A stretch of DNA of 64,000 bases, taken from the NCBI GenBank assembly GCA_945885345.1, contig CAMCYP010000002.1, positions 124,001 through 188,000 of the forward strand. Direction: 5' to 3'. Below the pieces are notes generated by a model. It was not told where the DNA came from, did not search any database, and was given only the letters and a program-made list of their open reading frames with translations. The first letter of the stretch is position 1; every line of letters begins with the position of its first letter. Made by a program: the position numbers and the translations under genes. Positions 1 to 8,381 of this stretch are shown piece after piece. Origin of the DNA: Bordetella parapertussis (GTDB lineage: Bacteria > Pseudomonadota > Gammaproteobacteria > Burkholderiales > SG8-41).

Positions 1-17
1 GCCCTGCGAACATTTTC

Positions 18-65
18 TTCCGGCTGATTTTCCGGCTAACTTTTCCGGCTAATTTTTCAGGCTAA
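18..65. repeat. Short tandem repeat ahead of the RraA-like gene
   Basis: Four copies of a 10-base core, TTCCGGCTAA or one mismatch from it, lie at 18-27, 30-39, 43-52 and 56-65. The period is 12-13 bases and the spacers are T-rich. The array ends 13 bases before the start codon of the next gene. It could be a slippage-prone minisatellite or a set of phased protein-binding sites. The sequence does not decide between them. Confidence 0.7.
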
Positions 66-78
66 CCAAGGAGCCCTC

Positions 79-762
79 GTGTCGAACATCGGTTTTCGCA
101 TCCTGCCATCGCCACCGCCACCCCCGAAGGAGTGGATCGAAGCCTTGCGCAACATCGCCACCGCCCATCTCAGCGACAACATGAACCGGCTGCAGGCGGC
201 CTCGGCCGACATCCGGCCTTACCACGACAAAAGCAAGCTGGTGGGCCCGGCGCTCACGGTAAAAGTATCGCCCGGCGACAACCTGCTGGTACACAAGGCC
301 ATCGACATCGCGCGTCCCGGTGACGTCATCGTGGTCGATGCCGGCGGCGTGCTTGCGCATGCGATCATCGGCGAGATCATGTCGTCAATGGCGCTCAGCC
401 GCGGTGCAGCCGGCATGATCATTGACGGTTCAATCCGCGATGCCGATGCGATTGCGAAATCCAGTTTTCCCGTTTATGCGCGCGGCATCACCCATCGCGG
501 TCCGTACAAAAACGGTCCGGGAGAAATCAACGTACCGGTTTCCATTGGCGGCGCCGTCGTCAACCCGGGCGATATTGTGGTGGGCGACGAAGACGGCCTG
601 GTGATGCTCACGCCGGGTGACTACATACCGAAGCTGATCGAAACGGCAAAAAAATATGCCGCCATGGAAGAAGCCATGCTCAAGGCCATACGCAACGGCA
701 CTGGTGTCGACCGCGCGTGGGTCGACAAGGCGCTTGCGGACAAGGGCTGCACTTCTTCCTAG
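79..762 (+). CDS. RraA-family aldolase/decarboxylase (HMG/CHA aldolase-like)
   Basis: A 227-residue protein of the RraA / 4-hydroxy-4-methyl-2-oxoglutarate aldolase family. Members with catalytic function cleave 4-hydroxy-2-oxo acids to pyruvate or oxaloacetate and decarboxylate oxaloacetate, using a divalent metal. Visible family features are the GDVIVVDAGG strand, the GEIMSSMA stretch and IIDGSIRDADAI, whose Arg-Asp pair is the substrate and metal motif. The GTG start is chosen because AAGGAG lies 7 bases upstream. RraA proper (the RNase E inhibitor) is shorter, and the catabolic neighbourhood favours an enzyme. It probably acts at the pyruvate-releasing end of the pathway encoded by 1883-11658. 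The exact substrate is unknown. Confidence 0.85.
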   Translation: MSNIGFRILPSPPPPPKEWIEALRNIATAHLSDNMNRLQAASADIRPYHDKSKLVGPALTVKVSPGDNLLVHKAIDIARPGDVIVVDAGGVLAHAIIGEIMSSMALSRGAAGMIIDGSIRDADAIAKSSFPVYARGITHRGPYKNGPGEINVPVSIGGAVVNPGDIVVGDEDGLVMLTPGDYIPKLIETAKKYAAMEEAMLKAIRNGTGVDRAWVDKALADKGCTSS

Positions 763-810
763 TCCTGCAACAGAAAAGCCTTGGCCGCTTCGGGCTGAGG
801 ATGTCGACAA

Positions 811-843
811 AAATGCCGCGCCCTTTCACGGGGCGCGGCATTT
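811..843. terminator. Strong hairpin after the RraA-like gene
   Basis: A perfect 13-bp stem (811-823 with 831-843) with a 7-base loop begins about 50 bases past the stop codon. It is GC-rich, starts with AAA and ends with TTT, so it can fold on either strand. It probably ends transcription of the aldolase gene before the regulator. The T-tract is short. Confidence 0.65.
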
Positions 844-882
844 GCAATGGATGCGGCTGGATTCATGCCGGCACTGATAATA

Positions 883-914
883 TAAGTTATTGTTTTTATT
901 ATATAATTTTAGGG
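883..914 (+). promoter_or_regulatory. AT-rich motif with a TATAAT box ahead of the LysR gene
   Basis: This AT-rich tract contains TATAAT at 902-907. Transcription from it would begin near 914, which fits the downstream ATG at 934 better than the ATG at 916. No clear -35 box is seen 17 bases upstream. The same tract resembles AT-rich stretches at 30678, 48073, 61476 and, reversed, 38182. It may therefore be a recurrent element rather than a simple promoter. Confidence 0.4.
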
Positions 915-933
915 AATGACGACGGGCGTCCTG

Positions 934-1866
934 ATGACACTCAAACAACTGCAGTACATCCTCGAAGTCTTCCGCCAGGGCAACCATATCTCCGCGGCGG
1001 CCGACGCGCTGCATACCTCGCAGCCGGGCATCAGCAAACAGATTCAATTGCTCGAAGCGGAACTCGGCTTCGACATCTTCGTACGCAAGCGCAACCGCAT
1101 CAATGGGCTGACCGAACCGGGACAGCAGGCGATCACGGCGATCAAGCGCGTGCTCAACGAAATCGAGAACCTGAAAAACCTCGGCAAGGATTTCAGCGAG
1201 GAGTCCACGGGACAGCTGACCATCGGCACCACACACACCATGGCGCGTTACGTGCTGCCGAAGATCATCGAGAAGTTCATCAAAAAATATCCTGCCATTC
1301 GGCTTGGACTGCGCCAGGGCAATCCGGAACAGATCTGCGAACTGCTGGAGGCGGGCGACGTCGATATCAGCATCGGACCGGATACGGTGCGCGAATTTCC
1401 GGCGCTGGCGGCGATCCCCTGTTTTCCGCTGGCGCGCAGCGTGGTCGCGCCGGTCGGGCATCCGATCCTGAGGGCCAAAACCCTGACGCTGAAGGAAATC
1501 GCCAAACACCCGGTCATCACTTACGACCCGGCATACAGCGGGCGCTGGAAAGTGATGAACGCATTCCGCAGGGCGGGCATCGAGCCCAACATCGTGTTTG
1601 GCGCAGTCGACGCCGATGTCAGCAAGACTTATGTCGAGCTGGGGCTGGGCATTGCGATCCTGACCACGATCACTTACAACAAGGCGCAGGACCGCGGTTT
1701 GCGCGCGCGTGACGCGAGCCACCTGTTCGAACCGACGACGACTTATGCCCGGTTGCGCGCGAACTCGCATGCGCGCAAGTTTGTCATCGATTTCATCCGC
1801 ATGCTCGCGCCGCAGCTCGACGAAAACGCCATCCAGTCAGCGCTGGCCGGCGGCAAGCCGCGCTGA
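934..1866 (+). CDS. LysR-family transcriptional regulator, CysB-like
   Basis: A LysR-type regulator of 310 residues from the ATG at 934, or 316 from the ATG at 916. The N-terminus (MTLKQLQYILEVFRQGNHIS, then TSQPGISKQI) is a winged helix-turn-helix that aligns with CysB/Cbl without extra residues, which is why 934 is preferred. Neither start has a well-spaced ribosome binding site. The rest is a periplasmic-binding-protein-like effector domain (TIGTTHTMARYVLPKII, then VDISIGPDTV). CysB-like members often control sulfur or organic-acid genes. The gene converges on the catabolic cluster, with 16 bases between stop codons, so it is the obvious candidate regulator. Its effector is unknown. Confidence 0.88.
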   Translation: MTLKQLQYILEVFRQGNHISAAADALHTSQPGISKQIQLLEAELGFDIFVRKRNRINGLTEPGQQAITAIKRVLNEIENLKNLGKDFSEESTGQLTIGTTHTMARYVLPKIIEKFIKKYPAIRLGLRQGNPEQICELLEAGDVDISIGPDTVREFPALAAIPCFPLARSVVAPVGHPILRAKTLTLKEIAKHPVITYDPAYSGRWKVMNAFRRAGIEPNIVFGAVDADVSKTYVELGLGIAILTTITYNKAQDRGLRARDASHLFEPTTTYARLRANSHARKFVIDFIRMLAPQLDENAIQSALAGGKPR

Positions 1867-1882
1867 ACCTCTTTTCTTTGCC

Positions 1883-3058
1883 TCAGCCCTTGCCGATGTT
1901 CTCGTGCAGCAGGGTGTTGGCCTTCAGCAGCTTTTCGTCGATGGTGATGCCGAGGCCGGGGCCGGTAGGCACGTTGACATGGCCATCAACGATTTTGAAA
2001 TCGCTTTCGGGGCAGATCGGATCTTTCGCCGTGGCGTTCAAACCCATCACGAATTCGGCGGCGCCCATCATGCGTGCCTTCGGCACACTGGCATAGAAAT
2101 GCGCGCCGGCCGCGGCTTCGAGCTGTGACTGCACGGCGAGGCCGCCGCAGTTCAGCTGAATGTTCGCTGCTTCGGCCATCGCGGCGATTTTCTTGCCCGG
2201 CGTAATGCCGCCGATCTTGTAGAGCTTGATGCAGTAGGCGTCGACCGCGCGTGCTTCGGCCAGTGCGAAGGCATCCTGCAGCGTGAACACGCCTTCGTCG
2301 GCCATCATCGGCACGCCGCCTGCGGCGCGGCGAATTTCCGCCATGCCCTTCAAGTCACGACGCTCGATCGGCTGTTCGATGTAACCGAGATCCATCGGGA
2401 TGATTTCGGCGATCGCGCGCAGCGAATCGGCGACGGTCCAGCCGGCATTGGGATCAATCCCGATCATGATGTCCTTGCCGACGGCGGCACGCACGGCAGC
2501 GAAGTTCGCGACGTCGTGCTTCCAGCCGCGGCGGTCGGCCATTTTCAGACACAGCACCTTGATGCCGAATTCATCGACCGCGCGCCGGCTCTCTTCGATC
2601 ATGGTCTGCACGTCGTCCGCCATACTCACCGACCATTCGAGCGGAATGCGCGGCTGGCAGCAGCCACCGATCAGGTTGTAGAGGGGCATTTTCAGCGCCT
2701 TGCCCATCGCGTCGCGCACGGCGATGTCGAGCACGGCGCGTGCCGCCGGATTGTTGGCAAGGCGGTTGTCGAACATTTCGTTGATGGCTTCGATGTCGAA
2801 AATCGACTTGCCAAGCAGCGCCGGACCGTAAATTTCCTTGATCGCGGCGACCATGCTCTGCGTGGTGTCGGCGACAAAGTGGCCGGGGCTGATCGGCCGG
2901 ATCTGGCCGGTACCGACCACGCCGTCGGCGTACACCTTCACCAGCACCGGCTTGCTGTTGATGCTGTCGTTGGGTCCGGTGTCGTAGACGCCGCTGGAGA
3001 AGATGCGCTTCAGCCGCGTCGACAGGCTGGTGACGTAAATTTCGATGCGATCAATCAT
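1883..3058 (-). CDS. Mandelate racemase / muconate lactonizing enzyme family protein
   Basis: An enolase-superfamily enzyme of 391 residues. These enzymes abstract a proton alpha to a carboxylate, giving racemisation, dehydration or cycloisomerisation. Metal ligands are placed as expected: D202 (in IDPNAGW), E228 (in YIEQP) and D254 (in MADEG), with the C-terminal-side base K278 24 residues later. The usual K-x-K base motif reads C170-L-K172, so the first lysine is missing, which may narrow the reaction. The start is the ATG with GGAG 6 bases upstream; a longer frame upstream has no such support. It is the last gene of the - strand catabolic cluster, 99 bases after the dioxygenase. The substrate cannot be told from the sequence. 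Confidence 0.88.
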   Translation of the reverse strand: MIDRIEIYVTSLSTRLKRIFSSGVYDTGPNDSINSKPVLVKVYADGVVGTGQIRPISPGHFVADTTQSMVAAIKEIYGPALLGKSIFDIEAINEMFDNRLANNPAARAVLDIAVRDAMGKALKMPLYNLIGGCCQPRIPLEWSVSMADDVQTMIEESRRAVDEFGIKVLCLKMADRRGWKHDVANFAAVRAAVGKDIMIGIDPNAGWTVADSLRAIAEIIPMDLGYIEQPIERRDLKGMAEIRRAAGGVPMMADEGVFTLQDAFALAEARAVDAYCIKLYKIGGITPGKKIAAMAEAANIQLNCGGLAVQSQLEAAAGAHFYASVPKARMMGAAEFVMGLNATAKDPICPESDFKIVDGHVNVPTGPGLGITIDEKLLKANTLLHENIGKG

Positions 3059-3157
3059 GGTGTCTCCAGAAGTTGAACGCGGGGCCAGATTGCGCCCCGC
3101 GCTGATCACTGCAATCTCTGATTCGGGCCCGATGCCCGGGTCACGAACTTTCGGCGG

Positions 3158-4114
3158 TCAGGCAGCGACTGCGTAGCGGCTGTGCGGCGGCAGACTCAGT
3201 GCATCGGCCGCTTCGTACGGGCGATGGCCCTCGACCTGCGCCGCGTAGAGCACACGGCGGCTGTCCGAATTGAAGGCGTCACGGCGATGCAGCGTGGCAC
3301 GATTGTCCCACACCACGACGTCACCCACCTGCCAGTGGTGCTCATAGACAAAACGCGGATCGGTGGCATGCGCCCACAGTTCATTGAGCAGGGCTTCGGA
3401 TTCTTCCAGCGTACAGCCGTTGACGTAGGCACTGTGGCGACGGCCGAGGAAAATCATGTTGCGGCCGGTTTCCGGATGCGTGGAAATGATCGGATGGCTG
3501 GGGCCGGGAATGTCGCGGATGTCCATGTCCAGCGACGCGCCGGGACGGATTTGCATGGCCGTATCAACGATGTTGGCCTGCTTGATGCTCATGCCGGCGA
3601 TGCGTTTTTTCATCGCGGGTGACAAGGCATCGTACGCGGCATAGCAGTTCGAAAAATAGGTAGAGCCGCCCGCCGGCGGAATTTCCACGGCCAGCAGCAT
3701 GCGCGCTGCGGTGGGCTCCTGCTTGAATGAAAAATCCGAGTGCCAAACCACTTCACCGTCGCCGAGAATGCCGACGGGTTTACCGTTTTCCCGGACGTTG
3801 GTCACTACAGTCACTTCGGGCGGCAGGTTGAACACCTTGTTCGCAATGCGCTCCTCGAGCCCGCGCTTGTGCAGGTTGGATGAGGTCACCGGGGTGCCGA
3901 AGCGTTTGACCAGCGTCACCAGGTCCTGCGCCGCAAATTTCTGCCCGCGAAACACCAGCAGCAGGTGGTCGAGCCAGATGTTGTGCAATTGCTTGAACGT
4001 GGCGTCGTCGATGCTGGTGAGATCGACGCCCCGGACTTCGGCGCCCAGGGCGGCCTCGGCCGGAACAACGTTGATGCGGGCGTTTGTCTGTGTGCTGGCT
4101 GTAGCGGTGGACAT
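3158..4114 (-). CDS. TauD/TfdA-family 2-oxoglutarate-dependent dioxygenase
   Basis: A 318-residue non-haem iron(II) dioxygenase that couples 2-oxoglutarate decarboxylation to hydroxylation of a substrate. The iron-binding facial triad is visible: H125 and D127 in WHSDFSF, and H276 in RATLHRRDAF. An arginine near 286 probably binds 2-oxoglutarate. Length matches TauD/TfdA. The start has AGGAGG 8-9 bases upstream. It lies 90 bases downstream of an SDR gene and upstream of the mandelate-racemase-like gene. TauD acts on taurine and TfdA on 2,4-D; nothing here points to either, and the cluster context suggests hydroxylation of a catabolic intermediate. Confidence 0.9.
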   Translation of the reverse strand: MSTATASTQTNARINVVPAEAALGAEVRGVDLTSIDDATFKQLHNIWLDHLLLVFRGQKFAAQDLVTLVKRFGTPVTSSNLHKRGLEERIANKVFNLPPEVTVVTNVRENGKPVGILGDGEVVWHSDFSFKQEPTAARMLLAVEIPPAGGSTYFSNCYAAYDALSPAMKKRIAGMSIKQANIVDTAMQIRPGASLDMDIRDIPGPSHPIISTHPETGRNMIFLGRRHSAYVNGCTLEESEALLNELWAHATDPRFVYEHHWQVGDVVVWDNRATLHRRDAFNSDSRRVLYAAQVEGHRPYEAADALSLPPHSRYAVAA

Positions 4115-4204
4115 GATGGTCAGTTCCTCCTGAGCGACATGGACTGCGTAATGAATGGCTGCATGATGGCTGCGTGGTTAAAAGCAGGCGGATCGGCGCC
4201 GCGC

Positions 4205-5008
4205 CTACTCTCCGGAATACACCTTCAGATAACTGGAGCGCCCGCCGTCCGCGGCAATGGTGGTGCCGGTCAGCATGCGCGATTCGTCGGACGCGAGGAA
4301 TACGGCGATGGATGCGATGTCCTCGGGTTCGCCCTTGGAAAACGGATACAGCTTCTGGAACATGGCCCGTTCGCGCGCGGCCGCGTTGGGCTTCTCGGTA
4401 TATTCCTTGTTCTCGTAACGGCTGATCTGGCGCTCGGTGCGGATCGAGCCCGGTGCTATCGCATTGGCGCGGATGCCGTACTGCACGTACTGCGCAGCCA
4501 GGGTTTTGGTGAAGGAGATGATGCCGCCCTTGGTCGCGGCGTATGCGGGTTTGATCGAGCCCACCAGGCCGAGGTGCGAGGTGACATTGATGATCGAACC
4601 GCCGCCCGCCTTCATCAGATGCGGTATGCCGTGGCGGCAGGTCAGGAAGGGATGCAGCAGATTGAGCGCGATGGTCTTGTGCCAGACGTCGAGATCCATC
4701 TCGTGCACCGGATGGTCTTCCTGCGAGGAACCGCCGGCGCAGTTGAAAATGACGTCCAGACGACCGAAGCGTTTGACAGTCTCGGCGACGGCGTTACGCA
4801 CGCTGTCATCGCTGGTGACGTCGGTGTGGACGAACAGTGCGTCACCGCCTTCGTCGCGAATCTGTTTTTCCGCGCTCGCCCCAGCCGTGTCATTGATTTC
4901 GAACAACGCGACCTTGGCGCCTTCGCGCGCGCAAAAGCGTGCCGTCGCCTTGGCGATGCCGGCACCGGCACCCGTCAGAAACACTACCTTGCCATCAAGT
5001 CTGCCCAC
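4205..5008 (-). CDS. Short-chain dehydrogenase/reductase, copy 1
   Basis: A 267-residue classical SDR oxidoreductase. The nucleotide-binding turn is TGAGAGIA (residues 12-19, with GIA instead of the common GIG), followed by NCAGG (89-93) and the catalytic S144, Y156 and K160 (YAATK). The start is GTG with AGGAAA a few bases upstream; an in-frame upstream ATG has no such signal. It is a close paralogue of the SDR at 7562-8368: by hand count about 70% of the first 160 residues are identical without gaps. Each copy belongs to a module with a Bug protein and an MmgE/PrpD protein. NAD(P) preference and substrate are unknown. Confidence 0.9.
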   Translation of the reverse strand: MGRLDGKVVFLTGAGAGIAKATARFCAREGAKVALFEINDTAGASAEKQIRDEGGDALFVHTDVTSDDSVRNAVAETVKRFGRLDVIFNCAGGSSQEDHPVHEMDLDVWHKTIALNLLHPFLTCRHGIPHLMKAGGGSIINVTSHLGLVGSIKPAYAATKGGIISFTKTLAAQYVQYGIRANAIAPGSIRTERQISRYENKEYTEKPNAAARERAMFQKLYPFSKGEPEDIASIAVFLASDESRMLTGTTIAADGGRSSYLKVYSGE

Positions 5009-5059
5009 GATTTCCTGCCTTCCACAATAAAGCCGCTTCCCGCACAAAGCCCGGTGTCA

Positions 5060-5076
5060 CCGCTGCCTGGCAGCGG
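5060..5076. repeat. Perfect GC-rich hairpin in the MmgE/PrpD-SDR gap
   Basis: An 8-bp perfect inverted repeat (5060-5067 with 5069-5076) separated by one base, between the MmgE/PrpD gene and the SDR start at 5008. There is no T-tract on either side, so it is not a convincing terminator. It could slow polymerase, stabilise RNA ends or bind a protein. Confidence 0.45.
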
Positions 5077-5115
5077 CATGCGAATCCGGACCACCATTGA
5101 ATGTAAAGAAACCCG

Positions 5116-5144
5116 GTATAACTCGCAAGACTATTGAGTTATAC
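5116..5144. promoter_or_regulatory. Candidate operator: 9-bp inverted repeat with 11-base spacer
   Basis: GTATAACTC at 5116-5124 and GAGTTATAC at 5136-5144 form a perfect 9-bp dyad with an 11-base centre. It lies about 110-135 bases upstream of the SDR copy 1 start and just past the MmgE/PrpD stop. The spacing is compatible with a dimeric regulator such as a LysR-type protein. It would place a control point before the SDR-TauD-racemase-like genes. No experimental support can be read from the sequence. Confidence 0.45.
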
Positions 5145-5161
5145 AAACATAATTTTTCAGC

Positions 5162-6529
5162 CTACTGAAAACGGCGACGGTGCGGTATGCGACAGAGCCT
5201 GATGATCTCGCCGACATCGGCCACCTGCTCCAGTTGCCACAGGGTCGCGAGCAGCCGTTTTACCCGTGCCTTCGGCAGTACGCTGCCCGCGAGTTCGCGG
5301 AATTTGCGGTCAAGCCGGGCATCGCTCACCGGGTTGTCGGGGCTGCCGGTGGCATGCGCCACACGCTCGGTATAAGTACGCCCGTCGTTCAGCGTCAGCG
5401 TCAGTTCGCACTGGTCCTGGGCGATGGACGCATCAGCCTCGACTGCAATTTTGCTGCGCACTTCGACCACCAGCGGATCGCGTACCCGTTCGTCGGTGAA
5501 CTGCGCGGGGAAACAAGCGCCATCCACCAGTGCCACGGTCATCGCATGCTGGAAAGACAGCCGGCCTTCCAGGCCGGTTTTCGGATCCGGACGGCTTTCC
5601 AGTTTGATGGTCAGCGGGTTCACCCGCCCGCGGATGCCGGCTACCTGATCGGGAGACACGCCCGGCTTGCGGCGGAGGGCGAGCATCACATCAATCAGCG
5701 GATGACTGAGGATCGCGGAAGCGTAAGGTTTGGGTGCGTTGTTCATCACTTCCCAGCGTTCCAGCAAACCATCCGTGATGCAGGCCGCGTCGCCGTCATT
5801 GGGCGCAAACGCGGCGATGAAACCGTGGCGGCCTTCGATGATGGTGCTGGCGCTGGTGAAGCCCTGCTGCGCAAGCAGCGCGGCGAGCACGCCGGATTGC
5901 GCCGCGCGCGCCGGATGGAAGGCCTTGGTCATGGTGCCGAAGGTTTCGCGCAGGCCCGAGGCCTGGGTGCCCGCCAGGCTCAATGCGCGCGCCATGGTGT
6001 CGGTGTCCAGCGCGAGCAGCCGGCCGGCAGCGACTGCGCTGCCGAAAACGCCAGCCGTGCCGGTCATATGCCACACCGCACCGTGGCGTACGCCCTGTAT
6101 TGCCAGCGCAGCACGGCAGGCCGCTTCGAGCCCGAGGATGCTGGCGACCAGAAAATCCTGTCCGCTGCGCTGCCCCTGCTCGGCCAGTGCCAGCGCCGCC
6201 GGGATGGTCGGCGCGGAAGGATGCAGCACGGTTGGAAAAAACGTGTCGTCGAAATCGTCGAGATGAATCAGCAGTCCGTTGGCCAGCGCCGCGTTCTGCA
6301 GGCTGGTCTTGAACGTGCCACCGAGCACCGATGCATGTTTGGCGCCGCCCTCCACCATAAGCACGTTAAGCAGCATCTGCAACGCCGGATCATGCGTCGC
6401 ATGCAGCGCCACCGCGATGGCGTTGATGATGCAGCGCTTGCCCTGGTGCAGCACATCCCCGGGAATGCGCGCGGCGGGTGTTTCCGCCGCGAAGTGCGCG
6501 AGGGCCGCAGTGGCTGCCGCAGCGTTCAT
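5162..6529 (-). CDS. MmgE/PrpD family protein, copy 1
   Basis: A 455-residue member of the MmgE/PrpD family, which includes 2-methylcitrate dehydratase, cis-aconitate decarboxylase and iminodisuccinate epimerase. Recognisable parts are the helical N-terminal domain (LIHLDDFDDTFFPT, then HPSAPTIPAALA), the central KAFHPARAAQSG lysine-histidine stretch and the C-terminal lid domain. Length matches the family. It starts 7 bases after the stop of the Bug gene, so the two are probably cotranscribed. The family implies dehydration, decarboxylation or epimerisation of a di- or tricarboxylic acid. The nearby dicarboxylate-type binding protein agrees with that, but the substrate is not known. Confidence 0.88.
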   Translation of the reverse strand: MNAAAATAALAHFAAETPAARIPGDVLHQGKRCIINAIAVALHATHDPALQMLLNVLMVEGGAKHASVLGGTFKTSLQNAALANGLLIHLDDFDDTFFPTVLHPSAPTIPAALALAEQGQRSGQDFLVASILGLEAACRAALAIQGVRHGAVWHMTGTAGVFGSAVAAGRLLALDTDTMARALSLAGTQASGLRETFGTMTKAFHPARAAQSGVLAALLAQQGFTSASTIIEGRHGFIAAFAPNDGDAACITDGLLERWEVMNNAPKPYASAILSHPLIDVMLALRRKPGVSPDQVAGIRGRVNPLTIKLESRPDPKTGLEGRLSFQHAMTVALVDGACFPAQFTDERVRDPLVVEVRSKIAVEADASIAQDQCELTLTLNDGRTYTERVAHATGSPDNPVSDARLDRKFRELAGSVLPKARVKRLLATLWQLEQVADVGEIIRLCRIPHRRRFQ

Positions 6530-6536
6530 GCGCAGA

Positions 6537-7505
6537 TCAATCGGTCTTCATGCCGGCAGCCTTTACCACCGGTGCCCACTTGGCGATTTCCGCCTGAATG
6601 AATCGGGTCGCTTCTTCCGGCGAGTTGCCAACGGCATCCAGGCCCAGCGCGGCGAGGCGCTCCTTGAATGCCGTCGACTGCAGCGCCTTGACCGCTTCGC
6701 CATTGACCTTGCTGATGATGTCACGCGGCGTACCGGCTGGCGCCATCATCAGGAAAAACCCGGTGACCACGAAACCGGGCACTGCGGATTCGGCAATGGT
6801 GGGCACGTCGGGCGTGACGCCGGAACGTTTTTCACCAGTAGATGCGATGGCACGCAGTTTGCCGGCCCGTACATACGGAATGGCCGATGCGACGTTGCTG
6901 AACATGAAATCGATTTCGCCGCCGATCAGCGCAACGCCGGCAGGACCGGCGCCCTTGTACGGCACGTGGATCATTTTGGTACCGGTCATGTGCTGGAACA
7001 GCACGCCCGCCAGATGGTTGGCGCTGCCGTTGCCGGACGATGCGAAAGTCACCTGCCCCGGGCGCGCCTTGGCCAGGGCGATAAACTGTTTTGCCGTTTT
7101 CACCGGCACCGTCGGATGCGTGGTCAGGAAATACTGCCCTGAAGTGAGCTGGGTGATGAAGCTGAAATCCCGGATCGGGTCGTAAGGCACCTTGCGCAGG
7201 CTGGGCTGGATCGAAAACTCCGGCGCCACGGTCATCAACGTGTAACCGTCGGGGGGTGTCTTGGCGAAATATTCGGTGCCGATGACGGTACCGGCGCCGG
7301 GACGGTTGTCGACGAACACCGTCACGTTCATCTGCTCGGACAGTTTTTGCGAAATCAGCCGCGCCATGGTGTCGGTGCCGCCGCCGGCGGCGATGGGTAC
7401 CACCATGCGGATGGTTTTAGCGGGATAGGCCTGGGCATGGCTGGTCGTTGCAGTGACGCTGAGCAGAATCGCCGATGCGGTTATAAGTATTTGATTAAAT
7501 TGCAT
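6537..7505 (-). CDS. Bug/TctC-family tripartite tricarboxylate transporter substrate-binding protein, copy 1
   Basis: A periplasmic solute-binding protein of 322 residues. It has a signal peptide (MQFNQILITASAILLSVTAT, then a likely cut after SHA) followed by the Bug signature AYPAKTIRMVVPIAAGGGTD and the second ligand loop GAGTVIGTEYFAKTPPDGY. The ATG start has GGAG 8 bases upstream. Bug proteins bind carboxylates and deliver them to TctAB-type membrane permeases, and some act in signalling. No tctA or tctB gene is present in the window, so the partner permease must be elsewhere or this copy is a sensor. It heads the module with MmgE/PrpD copy 1. Confidence 0.92.
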   Translation of the reverse strand: MQFNQILITASAILLSVTATTSHAQAYPAKTIRMVVPIAAGGGTDTMARLISQKLSEQMNVTVFVDNRPGAGTVIGTEYFAKTPPDGYTLMTVAPEFSIQPSLRKVPYDPIRDFSFITQLTSGQYFLTTHPTVPVKTAKQFIALAKARPGQVTFASSGNGSANHLAGVLFQHMTGTKMIHVPYKGAGPAGVALIGGEIDFMFSNVASAIPYVRAGKLRAIASTGEKRSGVTPDVPTIAESAVPGFVVTGFFLMMAPAGTPRDIISKVNGEAVKALQSTAFKERLAALGLDAVGNSPEEATRFIQAEIAKWAPVVKAAGMKTD

Positions 7506-7561
7506 TTTTAATACTCCTTCCGAAGGATGCAACAGCACTGCGCAATGAACTGATGGCGGAC

Positions 7562-8368
7562 TCAGTCCGTCGCCACCTTGAGATAAGACGAGCGCCCGCC
7601 GTCAGCGGGAATCGTAATGCCGGTCAGCATGCGCGATTCATCGGAGCCGAGTAACACCGCGATCGCTGCGATGTGTTCCGGCTCGCCGACCGAAAACGGA
7701 TACAGCTTCTGCATGGTGATGCGGGCACGCGCTGCCGGCGACGGATTGTCGGCGAACAGCCATTCCTTGTTTTCCCAGCGCTTGATCGAACGTTCGGTGC
7801 GCACGATGGCCGGCGCGATGGCATTGGCGCGGATGTTGTACTGCACATATTGCGCGGCCAGCGTCTGCGTAAACGACATGATGCCGCCCTTGGCCGCGGC
7901 ATAGGCGGGCTTCTCGGAACCCTTGGTGCCGAGGTGCGAACCGAAATTGATGATGGAACCGCCACCGGCCTTGATCATGTGCGGAATCGCATGGCGACAG
8001 CACAGGAAGGGATGCAGCAGGTTCAGCGCGATCGTCTTGTGCCAGGTATCGAGATCCATCTGGTGCACGGGCTTGTCTTCCTGCAGCGAACCGCCGGCGC
8101 AATTCATGATGACGTCGAGCCGGCCGTATGTGGCAATCACGGTATCGACCGCATGTTTGACCGCGGCGTCCTGCGTGACATCGGTCTCGATGAAAATCGC
8201 CTCGCCGCCCTCGGCGCGGATCTCCTTCTCGGCCGCTTCACCAGCCTCACGGTCGAGTTCGAACAACGCAACTTTTGCGCCTTCACGCACAAAGGCCCTG
8301 GCGGTGGCTTTGGCAATGCCGGCGCCGGCGCCGGTGAGGAAGGCCACCTTGCCTTTCATTCTGTCCAT
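7562..8368 (-). CDS. Short-chain dehydrogenase/reductase, copy 2
   Basis: A 268-residue classical SDR with the same key residues at the same numbers as copy 1: TGAGAGIA at 12-19, NCAGG at 89-93, S144, Y156 and K160. The C-termini also match (ADGGRSSYLKV). The start is set at the ATG that begins MDRMKGKVAF. A longer in-frame extension would run back into the hydrolase gene and has no ribosome binding site. It starts 13 bases after the hydrolase stop codon. It is probably a duplicate of copy 1 that has taken a related oxidation step or the same step on a different substrate. Confidence 0.88.
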   Translation of the reverse strand: MDRMKGKVAFLTGAGAGIAKATARAFVREGAKVALFELDREAGEAAEKEIRAEGGEAIFIETDVTQDAAVKHAVDTVIATYGRLDVIMNCAGGSLQEDKPVHQMDLDTWHKTIALNLLHPFLCCRHAIPHMIKAGGGSIINFGSHLGTKGSEKPAYAAAKGGIMSFTQTLAAQYVQYNIRANAIAPAIVRTERSIKRWENKEWLFADNPSPAARARITMQKLYPFSVGEPEHIAAIAVLLGSDESRMLTGITIPADGGRSSYLKVATD

Positions 8369-8381
8369 GCTGGAATTCCGT

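Noticed and set aside
7484-7512. A further match to the AT-rich motif
   Set aside because: It lies within the start of the Bug copy 1 coding sequence and its ribosome site, so the resemblance is probably due to codons for a Lys/Asn/Ile-rich signal peptide start.
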